A stretch of DNA of 64,000 bases from Myxococcales bacterium (GTDB lineage Bacteria > Myxococcota_A > Polyangia > Haliangiales > Haliangiaceae): the NCBI GenBank assembly GCA_016716835.1, contig JADJUW010000002.1, positions 806,001 through 870,000 of the forward strand, given 5' to 3'. Numbering within the stretch: the stretch's first letter is position 1; each line of letters begins with the position of its first letter. Below are positions 19,101 to 27,839 of the stretch, in pieces. A program made the translations under genes and the position numbers. Below the pieces are notes generated by a model. It worked only from the letters and a program-made list of their open reading frames with translations, made no database searches and was not told the origin of the DNA.

Positions 19101-20612
19101 ATGCGACTTTATCGATGGCTTGCGCTGGCGCTCGTGGGGGCAGGGGCCCTGACCCTGTTTTCGCCTTCTATAAGTCACGCGTCGCCCGAAGAAGCCGCGG
19201 CTCAGCTTAAGGCCGGCGTTGCGGCCACCCGCAGCGGCGATTTTGCCGCCGCGATCGCCGCGCTAGAGGCCTCGATGAAGGCGAAGCCAACCGCCAAGGC
19301 GGCGCTCTTTTTGGCGAACGCTTACCTCAAGGTCGATCAGTTGACCAAGGCCCATGCTGCATACAAGCGGGTGTTGGCGCTGGAGCCGGGCCATCCCAAG
19401 CGCGCCGCCATTCGCGCGCTCATCGCGGACATCGACGAACGCAACCGGGGCACGCTGAAGATCTCATCCACGCCGGCAGGCGCGAGCGTGTTTGTCGACG
19501 GCAATAAAACGGCGGCCGGGGTCACGCCCATGGACTTGGCGCTGCCCGATGGCAAGCATCGCATTGCCGTCGTGCTCGATGGCTTCGCGCGCGATGAGTT
19601 CAAGCACACCGCCAAATTTGGCGAGCAACGCAGCGCGGCCCGCGCCTTGAAAGAAAATGGTTGCGTCGTCGCGGTCGCCGGCATTAAACCAAGCGCCGCG
19701 ACGGTGATGGTCGACGATCAACCCGCGACCAAGGGCGTGACCGTGGCGCCGGGGCCTCACACCATCAAAATTTCGGCCAGCAAATTTTCCCCGATCGAAA
19801 AGACCGTCACGTGTGCCCGCGGTGGGGCAATCGAGCTTGCGGATGAGCTAACGCCGCTGCCCGGTCGATTAAAGGTGCCGCTCGAGAAGGGCGCCACGAT
19901 GACGATTAACGGCGTGGCGGTACCCTACACCGAGGCGGAACGGCTCGAGGGCTTGTCGCTGCCGCCGGGTCGCCACGAAGTTGTAATTAGCCGACCGGGC
20001 CAACCGGAGTGGAAGACCGTCATCGAAATCGCGTCGGGCGACGAATCGCGCATGGAAGTGCCGCCGCCCGCCCCTCGCGTCGCCGCGACGCCCGTGACAC
20101 GAAGGCCTCGCGCACAAGCCCCATTTTATGCGGGCGTCGACGGCGGCATGCACGCGGTTGCGCGCAACTGGGGACTGGGCAGCAATGCCTTCGTCGCCGC
20201 GGATGGCATTGGTGGCTATACCGGAAAATCATCGCCAACGGCGGGCGCGCGCGTTGGCTGGCGACTGCGGCACCGCCTCGCGCTCGAGGGTGAATTTCAC
20301 TGGATGCCGCTGCAGACCCAGCTCGGCAGCGCGACCGCGTTGGCCGCTAGCGTAGGCGGTGCCTATCAGCTGATGACGGGGCGGTTTACGCCACTTCTGG
20401 TTGCCGGTGTCGGGGCATATCAGCTCGCCTCGGGTCCGCTCGGGAGCAATACTGATTATCGAATTCACGTGGGTGGGGCGTTGCGCTTTGACGTGACCCC
20501 AACACTCGCGGTGCGCCTCGACGTGCGCGACGTGGTGACCGATGGCTTTGACGCCTTAGGCGGCAACAATGTCGAGTTGCTCGCTGGTGTTCAGGCCGGC
20601 TTTGGAAAGTAA
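19101..20612 (+). CDS. Exported TPR / PEGA protein with C-terminal beta-barrel-like domain
   Basis: The 503-residue protein starts with a signal peptide (cleavage near SHASP, about residue 28). Residues 30-115 form TPR helices (AAAQLKAGVAATRSGDF, then LANAYLKVDQLTKAHAAYKRVLALEP). A PEGA domain follows at about 117-175 (GTLKISSTPAGASVFVDGN) and further PEGA-like segments run to about residue 310. The last 160 residues alternate hydrophobic strands (AGARVGWRLRHRLALEGEF, GRFTPLLVAGVGAYQL) and end with VELLAGVQAGFGK, typical of a small 8-stranded outer-membrane barrel. It probably links the outer membrane with surface or periplasmic partners. Function unknown. Confidence 0.75.
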   Translation: MRLYRWLALALVGAGALTLFSPSISHASPEEAAAQLKAGVAATRSGDFAAAIAALEASMKAKPTAKAALFLANAYLKVDQLTKAHAAYKRVLALEPGHPKRAAIRALIADIDERNRGTLKISSTPAGASVFVDGNKTAAGVTPMDLALPDGKHRIAVVLDGFARDEFKHTAKFGEQRSAARALKENGCVVAVAGIKPSAATVMVDDQPATKGVTVAPGPHTIKISASKFSPIEKTVTCARGGAIELADELTPLPGRLKVPLEKGATMTINGVAVPYTEAERLEGLSLPPGRHEVVISRPGQPEWKTVIEIASGDESRMEVPPPAPRVAATPVTRRPRAQAPFYAGVDGGMHAVARNWGLGSNAFVAADGIGGYTGKSSPTAGARVGWRLRHRLALEGEFHWMPLQTQLGSATALAASVGGAYQLMTGRFTPLLVAGVGAYQLASGPLGSNTDYRIHVGGALRFDVTPTLAVRLDVRDVVTDGFDALGGNNVELLAGVQAGFGK

Positions 20613-20712
20613 ACACGCAGTATTCGGCGACACGCGCACTCCGCCCAAGCGTCAGACGACGTTGCGTAATATATTGTAATTAAAGGAATTTTTGGAAATA
20701 GTTGATTTCCGG

Positions 20713-20740
20713 TTGCGGCGCGCCACGGCTGCGCTAGTAT
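20713..20740 (+). promoter_or_regulatory. Possible sigma-70 type promoter of the peroxiredoxin gene
   Basis: TTGCGG (20713-20718) and TAGTAT (20735-20740) are separated by 16 bp and lie 33 bp ahead of the ATG, in an AT-rich leader. The ribosome site AAAGGGG follows at 20761-20767. The match is moderate and only suggestive. Confidence 0.35.
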
Positions 20741-20772
20741 TTAACTAATTTCCGACCAACAAAGGGGACAAT

Positions 20773-21411
20773 ATGGCATTACACATCGGCAGCATCGCTC
20801 CAGACTTCACCCAAGACTCCAACATCGGCCCAATTTCGTTTCACCAGTGGCTGGGTTCGAGCTGGGGCATCCTATTTTCGCACCCCAAGGATTTTACCCC
20901 GGTATGCACCACCGAACTTGGGCGCGCCTCGAAGCTCAATGACGAATTTGTGAAGCGTGGCGTCAAGACCTTGGCGCTGAGCGTCGACTCGGTCGAGGAT
21001 CACAAAAAGTGGATTGGCGATATTGAGGAGACGCAAAACGTCAAGCTTGCCTTTCCCATCCTCGCCGACAAAGATCGCAAGGTCTCGAACCTCTACGACT
21101 TCATCCACCCCGAGGCCAATGACACCTTTACGGTGCGCTCGGTGATCTTCATCGATCCCAATAAAAAGATTCGCGCCATCATCACCTATCCCGCGTCGAC
21201 CGGGCGAAACTTTCAGGAAATCCTGCGGGTCATCGATTCGCTGCAACTCACCGACAACCATTCGGTCGCGACGCCGGCGGACTGGAAGGATGGCGAGGAT
21301 GTCGTGATCGTTCCTTCGCTACAAGACGCCGCGGTGCTGGCCGAGAAGTTTCCCAAGGGCTACAAGGTAATGCGGCCCTATCTCCGCCTGACGCCGCAGC
21401 CCAATCGCTAG
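20773..21411 (+). CDS. 1-Cys peroxiredoxin (Prx6 type)
   Basis: The 212-residue protein reduces hydrogen peroxide and organic peroxides in the cytosol. The peroxidatic Cys45 lies in HPKDFTPVCTTELG and is the only cysteine, so resolution must use an external thiol. Length and the C-terminal segment (LQDAAVLAEKFPKGYKVMRPYLRLTPQP) are those of the Prx6 subgroup with its dimer-forming extension. The Arg partner is in DTFTVRSVIFIDP. It has its own promoter region and faces the lytic transglycosylase gene, with a repeat element between the two stops. Confidence 0.93.
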   Translation: MALHIGSIAPDFTQDSNIGPISFHQWLGSSWGILFSHPKDFTPVCTTELGRASKLNDEFVKRGVKTLALSVDSVEDHKKWIGDIEETQNVKLAFPILADKDRKVSNLYDFIHPEANDTFTVRSVIFIDPNKKIRAIITYPASTGRNFQEILRVIDSLQLTDNHSVATPADWKDGEDVVIVPSLQDAAVLAEKFPKGYKVMRPYLRLTPQPNR

Positions 21412-21490
21412 GGGCGTCCCTAGTTAAGCCACCTATTCGGCAGGACATGCCGCTCAGGTACACCCATCGGTCAGCGGCGCGCTTATCGTA

Positions 21491-21635
21491 CCGGCAGGTG
21501 GCGCACGTTTCTTCCGCGAGCATAGATTGCAGGGCAGTGGTGTTGGCACCAAGGGATGTGGATACCACAGCCTTCTCGCCGCGCTCCGGAGGGTCGCTAT
21601 CTGCGAGCAGGAAGACATGTGCGCTCACCTGCCGG
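21491..21635. repeat. 145-bp inverted-terminal-repeat element, copy A
   Basis: The element starts CCGGCAGGTGG, CGCACGTTTC at 21491 and ends with the near-complement ...GTGCGCTCACCTGCCGG at 21635. About 26 bp at each end can pair, with short inner dyads (GGTG/CACC, GTGG/CCAC, CTCCGGAG). It matches copy B at 36990-37134 with about 12 mismatches and no gap by hand alignment. A shared 14-nt box GGTCAGCGGCGCGC lies upstream at 21469-21482. A shortened second right-end unit follows at 21644-21672. It sits between two convergent gene ends. Confidence 0.8.
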
Positions 21636-21675
21636 TCAGCGTGCTATCTACGAGCAGGAACTGCCGGTCAACGCC

Positions 21676-23640
21676 CTAATCAGGCGATGACACCGGCTCG
21701 GCGGTTTTCGCGGCCGGCTTACGTGGTGCACTTGGTTTGGCCGCCGACTTGGGTGTGGCCTTAGGTTTTGCTTTTGGTTTGGCCTTCGCCTTGGCTTTTG
21801 GAATCGCTCTCCATTGATCTTCGGCGCGGTCGCTGCGCGTCTTGTCGATGACGCGATACACCACGACCGACTCGCCGGGCTGCACGACGGTGTTGGTGGG
21901 CTTGCGGTTGATGCGGGCCAGGTCGCGCGCCGCCAGGCCATAGCGTTTACCGATTTCTTCAAACGATTGAGCCTTCTCGGCGACAAAGGTGAAGCGCTCG
22001 CGGCCGGTGCGCTGTTCGAGCACGTCCATATGTTCTGCAGAGCCGCGCGTGACGAGCACGATCATGCGCTCGTCGAGCAAAGAAATTTCGCCCTCGGCAG
22101 CGAAGTCGGGTGCCACCCACGCCTGCAGCACCATGCGAGGGTGCAGCTTCGCGTCGCCCGCCATCCCGTTGGCCTCGATCAGCGCTTGCGGCGACAGGCC
22201 AAACGCGCTTGCCAGCGTCTCCCACTGATCGCCGGCCACCGTGCGGTAAAACACCCGCCTGCGCCCCGCGACGTCGGCCTCCTTGTCGGGCACGGCGACG
22301 ATAAGCGGCTCGCCGGGTTTTGAGTCAATGCCCGAGCTGTGCAGCGCAAGCTTGGCGGCGGCGCGCCCCTCGGCTTCGGCTTGCGGCGACACGACCGGAA
22401 CGTAGATGGTGACGCCACCGGAAATCTCACCCTCATGGTCGATGTCATTTAGGCGCTTGAGCGCCGCGGTCGTCGTGCCAAAAATCAAGGCAACATCCTC
22501 GAGGCGCTCGCCTATGAGCACCTTATAGGGGCGATATTTCGCGGCATCAAAGACCTTGTCGCTCTGCGCCGCAAACTGTTTGGCCGTGCCCTTGGGCACG
22601 CGCACCACGAAGCCCGGCCGATCAGGCGGCGTACGCCCTTGCTTGATGTGCGGATTCAGCTGCTTGATGTCTTCAACGCTGCAGCCCGCGGCCTTGGCAA
22701 TCGCCGCGAGCGAGGTCGATGGCCTTGGCATTACCTCATCCCACGCTTCAGGCGGCAACGCCTCGACGTCGGCGACGCCAAACACCTCGCGGTTGTGGCC
22801 GACGATGGCCACGGCGATGATCTTGGGCACGTAAAGCTGCGTCTCCCACGGCAGGCTGTTTTCGTAGGACAGCAGCTGCCAATAGTCGTTGCTGTTGTAG
22901 CGGGCAATCGCGCGCAGCATGGCGCCGTAACCGGCGTTGTACGCGCCGATCGCGAGCGGCCAGCTGCCAAAGCGCTGGTAGAGATCGCGGAAGTATTCGA
23001 GGGCCGCCTCGGTCGATCGAATCGGATCGTTGCGCTCGTCGACCCAGCGATCGATCTTGAGCCCGTAGACCCGGCTCGCCGAGGGCATGAATTGCCAAAG
23101 GCCCGCGGCGCCGGCGTGCGACACGCTCTTGACGTGATACGACGACTCGACCATCGCGACATAGAGCAAGTCCTCGGGCAAATGCGCGCGGCGCAGCTGC
23201 GTCAGCATCATCTCGGCGTAGCGCCCTTGCGAGCGCAACCAAACCCGCATCATGCGCTTGCCGCGCTCGTCGGTCTTGAAATGCAGCAAATAGCGAATGA
23301 CGCGCTCATCCCATTGTACCGGCAGATCAGGCATCTTCAGGCCATCCATCCACGCCCACTCAGGATTGAGTTGGCTGGGCTTGGCGCCGACGGCGGCCTG
23401 CGAGGCAGCGAGTGGCGTCGTCCAAAGCGCGCGGCCATCCGCGGCAAACGCCTCGCGTTCAAACATTTCAAAATCATCGACGACGGCGTCACAAGGCTCG
23501 TCGGCGCTGCAGCCGCGGATGATGCGTCGTTGCGACGGATTGTGGGGCAGGGGCTCTCGGCTCGCGGCGGGCTGCGCCACGGCAGGCAACGCCATGGCTA
23601 GCACCCCCGCGATAACGCTTAAACCTAGGGTTCGTCGCAT
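21676..23640 (-). CDS. MltD-like lytic transglycosylase with three LysM-type domains
   Basis: The 654-residue exported protein has a signal peptide (residues 1-22), then a lytic transglycosylase (SLT, family 1) domain. Catalytic Glu165 lies in MVESSYHVKSVSHAGAAGLW, followed by QFMPSASRVYG and AIGAYNAGYGAM. Three LysM-like segments follow (for example YRPYKVLIGERLEDVALIFG and RFTFVAEKAQSFEEIGKRYG). The tail is Lys/Pro/Ala-rich (AKPKAKPKATPKSAAKPS) and may bind wall polymers or DNA by charge. It cleaves peptidoglycan in the periplasm. It is divergent from tatA and convergent with the peroxiredoxin gene across repeat copy A. Confidence 0.9.
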   Translation of the reverse strand: MRRTLGLSVIAGVLAMALPAVAQPAASREPLPHNPSQRRIIRGCSADEPCDAVVDDFEMFEREAFAADGRALWTTPLAASQAAVGAKPSQLNPEWAWMDGLKMPDLPVQWDERVIRYLLHFKTDERGKRMMRVWLRSQGRYAEMMLTQLRRAHLPEDLLYVAMVESSYHVKSVSHAGAAGLWQFMPSASRVYGLKIDRWVDERNDPIRSTEAALEYFRDLYQRFGSWPLAIGAYNAGYGAMLRAIARYNSNDYWQLLSYENSLPWETQLYVPKIIAVAIVGHNREVFGVADVEALPPEAWDEVMPRPSTSLAAIAKAAGCSVEDIKQLNPHIKQGRTPPDRPGFVVRVPKGTAKQFAAQSDKVFDAAKYRPYKVLIGERLEDVALIFGTTTAALKRLNDIDHEGEISGGVTIYVPVVSPQAEAEGRAAAKLALHSSGIDSKPGEPLIVAVPDKEADVAGRRRVFYRTVAGDQWETLASAFGLSPQALIEANGMAGDAKLHPRMVLQAWVAPDFAAEGEISLLDERMIVLVTRGSAEHMDVLEQRTGRERFTFVAEKAQSFEEIGKRYGLAARDLARINRKPTNTVVQPGESVVVYRVIDKTRSDRAEDQWRAIPKAKAKAKPKAKPKATPKSAAKPSAPRKPAAKTAEPVSSPD

Positions 23641-23809
23641 AAACGGCAGGATAAGGTAGTTTGCGCGTGCACTCCAAATTTTGCGCCCCGAATCGAAAAA
23701 CGTTGTAACTCTATGGGTTTAACACCGCGGCGTGGGTTCGTGATTAAAAGCCAATCGACCTGCATTGGCGGTGGTACAGTGCCATCCGTTGCGATATAGG
23801 AGGCGGTAT

Positions 23810-24073
23810 ATGGGTTTAGGTGTTCAAGAGCTGCTGCTCATTTTAGCGATCGTGCTTGTCATTTTTGGCGCCAACAAACTGCCGGGGATTGGCAAAGCCT
23901 TTGGCAAGGCGATTCGCGGCTTCAAGCAATCAGCGGCGGGCGACGACGAAATTGAAGTCAATAAGCAGGCGGCCAGTGGCGACGCTCGTCGCGACGAACT
24001 GCCCGCCGGGATTGATGCGCAGGACGCAGAAATTATCCGCGGTCGCAAAAAAGACCCTGTCCAGCGCGGTTAG
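23810..24073 (+). CDS. tatA: Sec-independent protein translocase TatA/E
   Basis: The 87-residue protein has one N-terminal membrane helix (VQELLLILAIVLVIFG), the conserved FG hinge with NKLPGIGKAFG, an amphipathic helix (KAIRGFKQSAAG) and an acidic/basic tail. This is the TatA/TatE pattern: it forms the pore through which folded proteins cross the inner membrane. ATG 23810 has AGGAGG at 23798-23803; the longer upstream frame from 23765 is not used. No tatB or tatC is adjacent. Confidence 0.9.
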   Translation: MGLGVQELLLILAIVLVIFGANKLPGIGKAFGKAIRGFKQSAAGDDEIEVNKQAASGDARRDELPAGIDAQDAEIIRGRKKDPVQRG

Positions 24074-24102
24074 TCGCATCGCATCGCTGCGGCGCTAAGC
24101 CG

Positions 24103-24262
24103 AGTGCCGTGTCCCAGACAACATGAGCCACCCTGCTAGGTCTGACGCCCGATGCCTGCGTTGCTCGTCGGTCGTTTGGAACCACCAAACTCCACTCCTC
24201 GCGCCTTGGCCTCGGGCGTGATCCCGGCGCAGCCTGGCTCATAACATCTGGGACACGGCACT
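24103..24262. repeat. 160-bp long hairpin element
   Basis: AGTGCCGTGTCCCAGA (24103-24118) pairs perfectly with TCTGGGACACGGCACT (24247-24262). Inside follow ATGAGCCA/TGGCTCAT, then ACGCCCGA/TCGGGCGT, and TTTGG/CCAAA around a short apical loop, so the whole stretch folds end to end with a few internal bulges. It lies between tatA and the next plus-strand gene. It has no coding potential that I accept. It may be a non-autonomous mobile palindrome, an attenuator or a structured RNA. Confidence 0.7.
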
Positions 24263-24354
24263 AGCTTGGCCCGGGTTTTGCTTTTACGTGGCTAGGGTCT
24301 TCCTGTAGCCACGCCTCTGTTCGGCGCAAACAATTTCAAACGCTTGCGCTGATT

Positions 24355-25878
24355 GTGGCCTTTGCAGCGCTCCTGCTGGCACCTCCACCAGCCATTGCTG
24401 AGGACATCGCACCAGGGCTTGCGCGGTTGATCGCGACCGAGCAGCAGCTGCTGAGCCGTGAGGTAAACACGTCGCGAATTCTTACGCCTAAGGACAACGA
24501 GCAGGACCCGCGCTACGCGCCGGAAGCTGGCAACGTGTTTGAGATCGAGTCGTATTGGCTGGACGCCAACGATGTCCATCAATTTGATAGCGGCGGCTTT
24601 GAGCCAGGCCTGCGCGCCGTGCTCACGCGTGTCCACGACGGCAAGCCGCAAGTGCGACTGCTGGTTCATCCCGAGAGCAAGCAGCTCTACGCGAAGCTTA
24701 CGGCGCGCGCGCAAAAGGCGCCGTCATTTATGGGTACGGCCACGTCGTCGTCGCGGACGTTGCTGGTGTGGGAGCAAGGCAAGGAGGCCTCGGCATTTTT
24801 CGCCAAGCTCTCGCTCGATGCCGTCATCGGCGGGGCGTCGCGCACGGTGTCTTCATCGCAAGTGGTGCGCAGCGTCGGCATCTCGAAGATTTTGGCAAGC
24901 GATGGCGCGTCGCTGCCTGAGTCGTTTGGCTACTTTCCTGAGCCGTGGGGCATCGTGCCCAAGGGGATGGACGAGGCGGGCATGCTGGTGCGCGCTGTGC
25001 CTGCCGACATTGCGTCAGGGCGTACCCGTTTGGTGCCGCTGTTTTCGCTTTACGCCGAACCCAAGGACGGCGCTGAGCCGCTGCTTAGGGGCATGATCAA
25101 GCGTTCCGGCCTGGCGCCCGACGTCTTTATCAAGGCCAAGATCTTGCGCCCGTTTGCGCGCCAATGGGCACAGCTGGTGTTTGAACACGGCATCACCTCA
25201 GAGCCGCACGCGCAAAACGTGCTGATGGAAATAGGCGAGGACGGCCAACCCACGGGACGGTTCATGCATCGCGACTTTGGCGGTTTTGCGGCAGATCTGG
25301 ACTATCGCGCGTCGCTCGGCATGGCCGAGGTGGCCGATTTGCCGGTGCTAACAACGGTCGCCCAAGATTATCGCGCCGAGCGCACGCGCGGCGACCTAGG
25401 CAATCTCGAGCGCTATTTTGCGCAGGGCTTTGTCTACAATATCGATGTCGCCCTGAGGCGGTGGGGCCTAGATGGCGGGGCGGGTCGCAGGGGCCTGACG
25501 CGATGGTTCTCGCAGATGGTCGCGACAATTGGCAATGACAACGCTGCCCTGCCGCAGACCGCGATGAAGATGTTAGAAGCCGTGACCGACGAAGAATTTT
25601 CTAGCGTGCTTGAGACGCCCGTTGAGATTCCTCGCTTCTTGCACCTCGCGCATCATACCGGCGAGTTAAGGTCGGTGGCGATCTCCAAGCGCACGGTGTT
25701 GCAGGCGCGACGCGCCCGTCGCATGCAGCTGGCGGGGCAGGTGGTCCTACCGGTGGATCGACCAGGCACGTCAAGTACGCTGCCGCGACTCGATCGGCGC
25801 CTGACCGTCGACGCCGCCGCGAACCAAACGGTGACTCCGCGCAAGGCCCGCGCGCGCGCGGCACGACGCGGACGCTAA
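24355..25878 (+). CDS. Exported IucA/IucC-like protein, unknown substrate
   Basis: The product is about 507 residues from GTG 24355; codons upstream (RRKQFQTLALIVAFAALLLA) would complete a signal peptide but have no ATG/GTG/TTG start in frame, so the true start is unclear. Cleavage should fall near PPAIAED. The central part holds EPHAQNVLMEIGEDGQ and FMHRDFGG, which resemble the ExHxQN and RDFxG motifs of IucA/IucC siderophore synthetases. Those are cytosolic ATP-dependent ligases of similar size. An exported relative is odd, because ATP is not available outside. It may have lost catalysis. No siderophore genes lie nearby. Confidence 0.55.
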   Translation: MAFAALLLAPPPAIAEDIAPGLARLIATEQQLLSREVNTSRILTPKDNEQDPRYAPEAGNVFEIESYWLDANDVHQFDSGGFEPGLRAVLTRVHDGKPQVRLLVHPESKQLYAKLTARAQKAPSFMGTATSSSRTLLVWEQGKEASAFFAKLSLDAVIGGASRTVSSSQVVRSVGISKILASDGASLPESFGYFPEPWGIVPKGMDEAGMLVRAVPADIASGRTRLVPLFSLYAEPKDGAEPLLRGMIKRSGLAPDVFIKAKILRPFARQWAQLVFEHGITSEPHAQNVLMEIGEDGQPTGRFMHRDFGGFAADLDYRASLGMAEVADLPVLTTVAQDYRAERTRGDLGNLERYFAQGFVYNIDVALRRWGLDGGAGRRGLTRWFSQMVATIGNDNAALPQTAMKMLEAVTDEEFSSVLETPVEIPRFLHLAHHTGELRSVAISKRTVLQARRARRMQLAGQVVLPVDRPGTSSTLPRLDRRLTVDAAANQTVTPRKARARAARRGR

Positions 25879-25890
25879 TTCACTAGTTCG

Positions 25891-26640
25891 CTAGTTCACA
25901 AGGTCGACAGGCAAGGACGCCAGGCGCAAGACCAACTGCGCCTGCACGACGACTTCGCCGTGCAAGAACCCCTCACGCGCGATGGCCTCAATGTCGTGGC
26001 GAGGCAAGGTCGCGACGAGCCGGATCGCGAGGCTAACGTCGGTGGCTGGATTACACACCAGCGCGAAGCGTACGTGTGGGGCGGCGAGCCAGCGCGGGTG
26101 GCGCGCGATGGCCCGCAGCGCCGAGGGCAAGCCAGGTCGGTGGGCCGCAATGCGGATGACATCGCGTTCGGTCAGGTGCGGATTGCCGAGCAAGATTTCG
26201 ACGACGTCAGGGTTTGGATCGCGCGACAGCAAGGAAATCGTGTCGCGGTCGCGCGTGCGCGCAAGGGACTTTCGCTCACCGAGAGTTAGCGGCCTGCCGT
26301 TAGGACGCAGCGCGCGCTCGGGGTTTGTCGGCATGTCGGTGCTTGCCGTGAGGTGGAGCAACATGCGGGCGACCGCATCTAGGCTTTCGGCCCGACTGGC
26401 GCGATACAGCGCCTCAATTGTTAAGTAGTTGAATTTGTTAGTCCCTAACGCCATGATGATGGCGAGCAAAGCCGCCTGCGATTTGGCGTCGCGGTCGCCG
26501 ACGCTGCTCCGAATGGCCTCTGCAATTGTGCCGGCCGCCTCGGTCGGCCGCATCGTGGCGAGCTCCTGGGCGACCAAGTGCGCACGCATACTTGCGTCAG
26601 AAATCGCGACGACCTTGGCGATAAATCCTGGCGCAAGCAC
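25891..26640 (-). CDS. HEAT-like repeat protein of unknown function
   Basis: The 249-residue protein has no signal peptide or membrane segment and is mostly helical. Its central half shows repeating helix pairs of about 25-30 residues, such as RDPNPDVVEILLGNPHLTERDVIRIAAHRP and HPRWLAAPHVRFALVCNP read in parts, like the leucine-rich-repeat-variant / HEAT-like families and DUF2336. Such proteins act as scaffolds. It is convergent with the IucA/IucC-like gene (12 bp apart) and divergent from the PhaR-type regulator. No function can be assigned. Confidence 0.55.
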   Translation of the reverse strand: MLAPGFIAKVVAISDASMRAHLVAQELATMRPTEAAGTIAEAIRSSVGDRDAKSQAALLAIIMALGTNKFNYLTIEALYRASRAESLDAVARMLLHLTASTDMPTNPERALRPNGRPLTLGERKSLARTRDRDTISLLSRDPNPDVVEILLGNPHLTERDVIRIAAHRPGLPSALRAIARHPRWLAAPHVRFALVCNPATDVSLAIRLVATLPRHDIEAIAREGFLHGEVVVQAQLVLRLASLPVDLVN

Positions 26641-26737
26641 GCTTAATCATAGCCTAAAATGGGCTCCAAAGGGAATCGTTGCTCCTTTGCCGCAGTGCGT
26701 GATAGGGTCCGCCGCTCCTGTTCCCCCGAGGTTTGTT

Positions 26738-27352
26738 ATGTCCGAAGCACGAGTGATTAAGCGCTACGCCAACCGCAAGCTCTATGACACGCAGCACAGC
26801 CGCTACGTGACGCTCGAACAAATCTCCGAAATGATCCGGGCCGGCGAGGACGTACAGATCGTAGACAACAAATCCAAGGAAGATTTGACGACCGTCACGC
26901 TCGCCCAAATCATCTTTGAAGAGGAAAAAAAGCGCAGTTTCATGCCGCTGGGCGCCATGCGGACCATCATCCAAAATGGCGGCGACTGGATCGCCGAGGC
27001 GCAGCGCCGCGTGCAGGGCCTGTGGCCATATAACAAGCGCCGCGAAGACGGTAGCGAGGGCTTTGACGCGGCAACCGAAGGTGCCGCAAATGGTGAAGCA
27101 GCTACGGCCGAGGTGTCGAGCGAAGAGGCCAAGGCGCGAGGCCTCGCGGCGTTGCGCGAGTGGGCCGAACACAGCCGGGGCGCGCTGACCGAATGGCAGG
27201 CGCGCATGGATGAGCGAATTCGCACCGCCATTGGCGGCATCTCGCCGCTGACGGCCCTCAATAAGGATGTCAAGATTCTGCAAGATCGGATCGCCGAGCT
27301 CGAACAAAAACTTAAGCAGCTCGCGGACGAAAACGATCACAGCGCGCCGTAG
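26738..27352 (+). CDS. PHB/PHA accumulation regulator-type DNA-binding protein
   Basis: The N-terminal 60 residues (VIKRYANRKLYDTQHSRYVT ... EQISEMIRAGEDVQIVDN) are the PHB_acc_N DNA-binding domain found in PhaR regulators of polyhydroxyalkanoate storage. A variable region follows, then a C-terminal coiled coil (LNKDVKILQDRIAELEQKLKQL) fit for oligomer formation. In myxobacteria such proteins occur without an obvious PHA cluster, so the target genes are unknown. The ATG at 26738 is chosen because the domain starts there; the 103 codons upstream are the antisense of the neighbour gene. 204 residues, cytosolic. Confidence 0.85.
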   Translation: MSEARVIKRYANRKLYDTQHSRYVTLEQISEMIRAGEDVQIVDNKSKEDLTTVTLAQIIFEEEKKRSFMPLGAMRTIIQNGGDWIAEAQRRVQGLWPYNKRREDGSEGFDAATEGAANGEAATAEVSSEEAKARGLAALREWAEHSRGALTEWQARMDERIRTAIGGISPLTALNKDVKILQDRIAELEQKLKQLADENDHSAP

Positions 27353-27434
27353 GTAAAACCAGTTTTCTAGATTGGAAACGGCGGCACCACGATTGTCCTC
27401 GCCGCGGCGGGGCGCGATATGTCATACATGGCGC

Positions 27435-27839
27435 ATGAAAAGTATTTCACTAGTAATTGCCGCGGTGGGTTTGCTTGCGAGCTGCCACACCGAGGACACC
27501 CATTGCCACGCTGACGATTGCAACCCAGAGCCGCCACCGCCACCACCTCCCACGGGTGGCGACGTCGAAGTGGTCGATTGCGCGGGCGCCACGCTGGCGG
27601 CGACGATTACGACGGATGGCTTTAATTTTAGCCCCGATGCGGCGACGATCGCCGTGGATGACATTGTGAAGTTCGAAATCGGCGGTGGTCACGATGCGCA
27701 GTCAGGGACGCCCGGCACGCCGTCTGATGCCTTTGATGTCGGCTTTGGCGATACCGTGTGCCTCAAGTTTACGGTGGCTGGGGAATTTCCGTTTTACTGC
27801 ACGCCGCACGAATTCACGGGCTTGATCACGGTGCAGTAG
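27435..27839 (+). CDS. Cupredoxin-fold lipoprotein (blue copper-like)
   Basis: The 134-residue protein has a lipoprotein signal (VGLLASC) followed by a Cys/His-rich segment (HTEDTHCHADDC) and a Pro/Gly linker. A plastocyanin-like domain follows. The first ligand is the His in GGGHDAQS. The second cluster FYCTPHEFTGL keeps Cys and His three apart, but where plastocyanins carry the axial Met (eight after the Cys) this protein has Leu. That would give a type 1 site of high potential, as in fungal laccases. It probably carries electrons at the outer side of the inner or outer membrane. Its end overlaps the nadE end by 14 bp. Confidence 0.8.
   Translation: MKSISLVIAAVGLLASCHTEDTHCHADDCNPEPPPPPPPTGGDVEVVDCAGATLAATITTDGFNFSPDAATIAVDDIVKFEIGGGHDAQSGTPGTPSDAFDVGFGDTVCLKFTVAGEFPFYCTPHEFTGLITVQ

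Noticed and set aside
22639..23601. 320-codon plus-strand frame opposite the lytic transglycosylase
   Set aside because: It is antisense to a clear SLT/LysM gene and shows no domain; high GC makes such long shadow frames common here.
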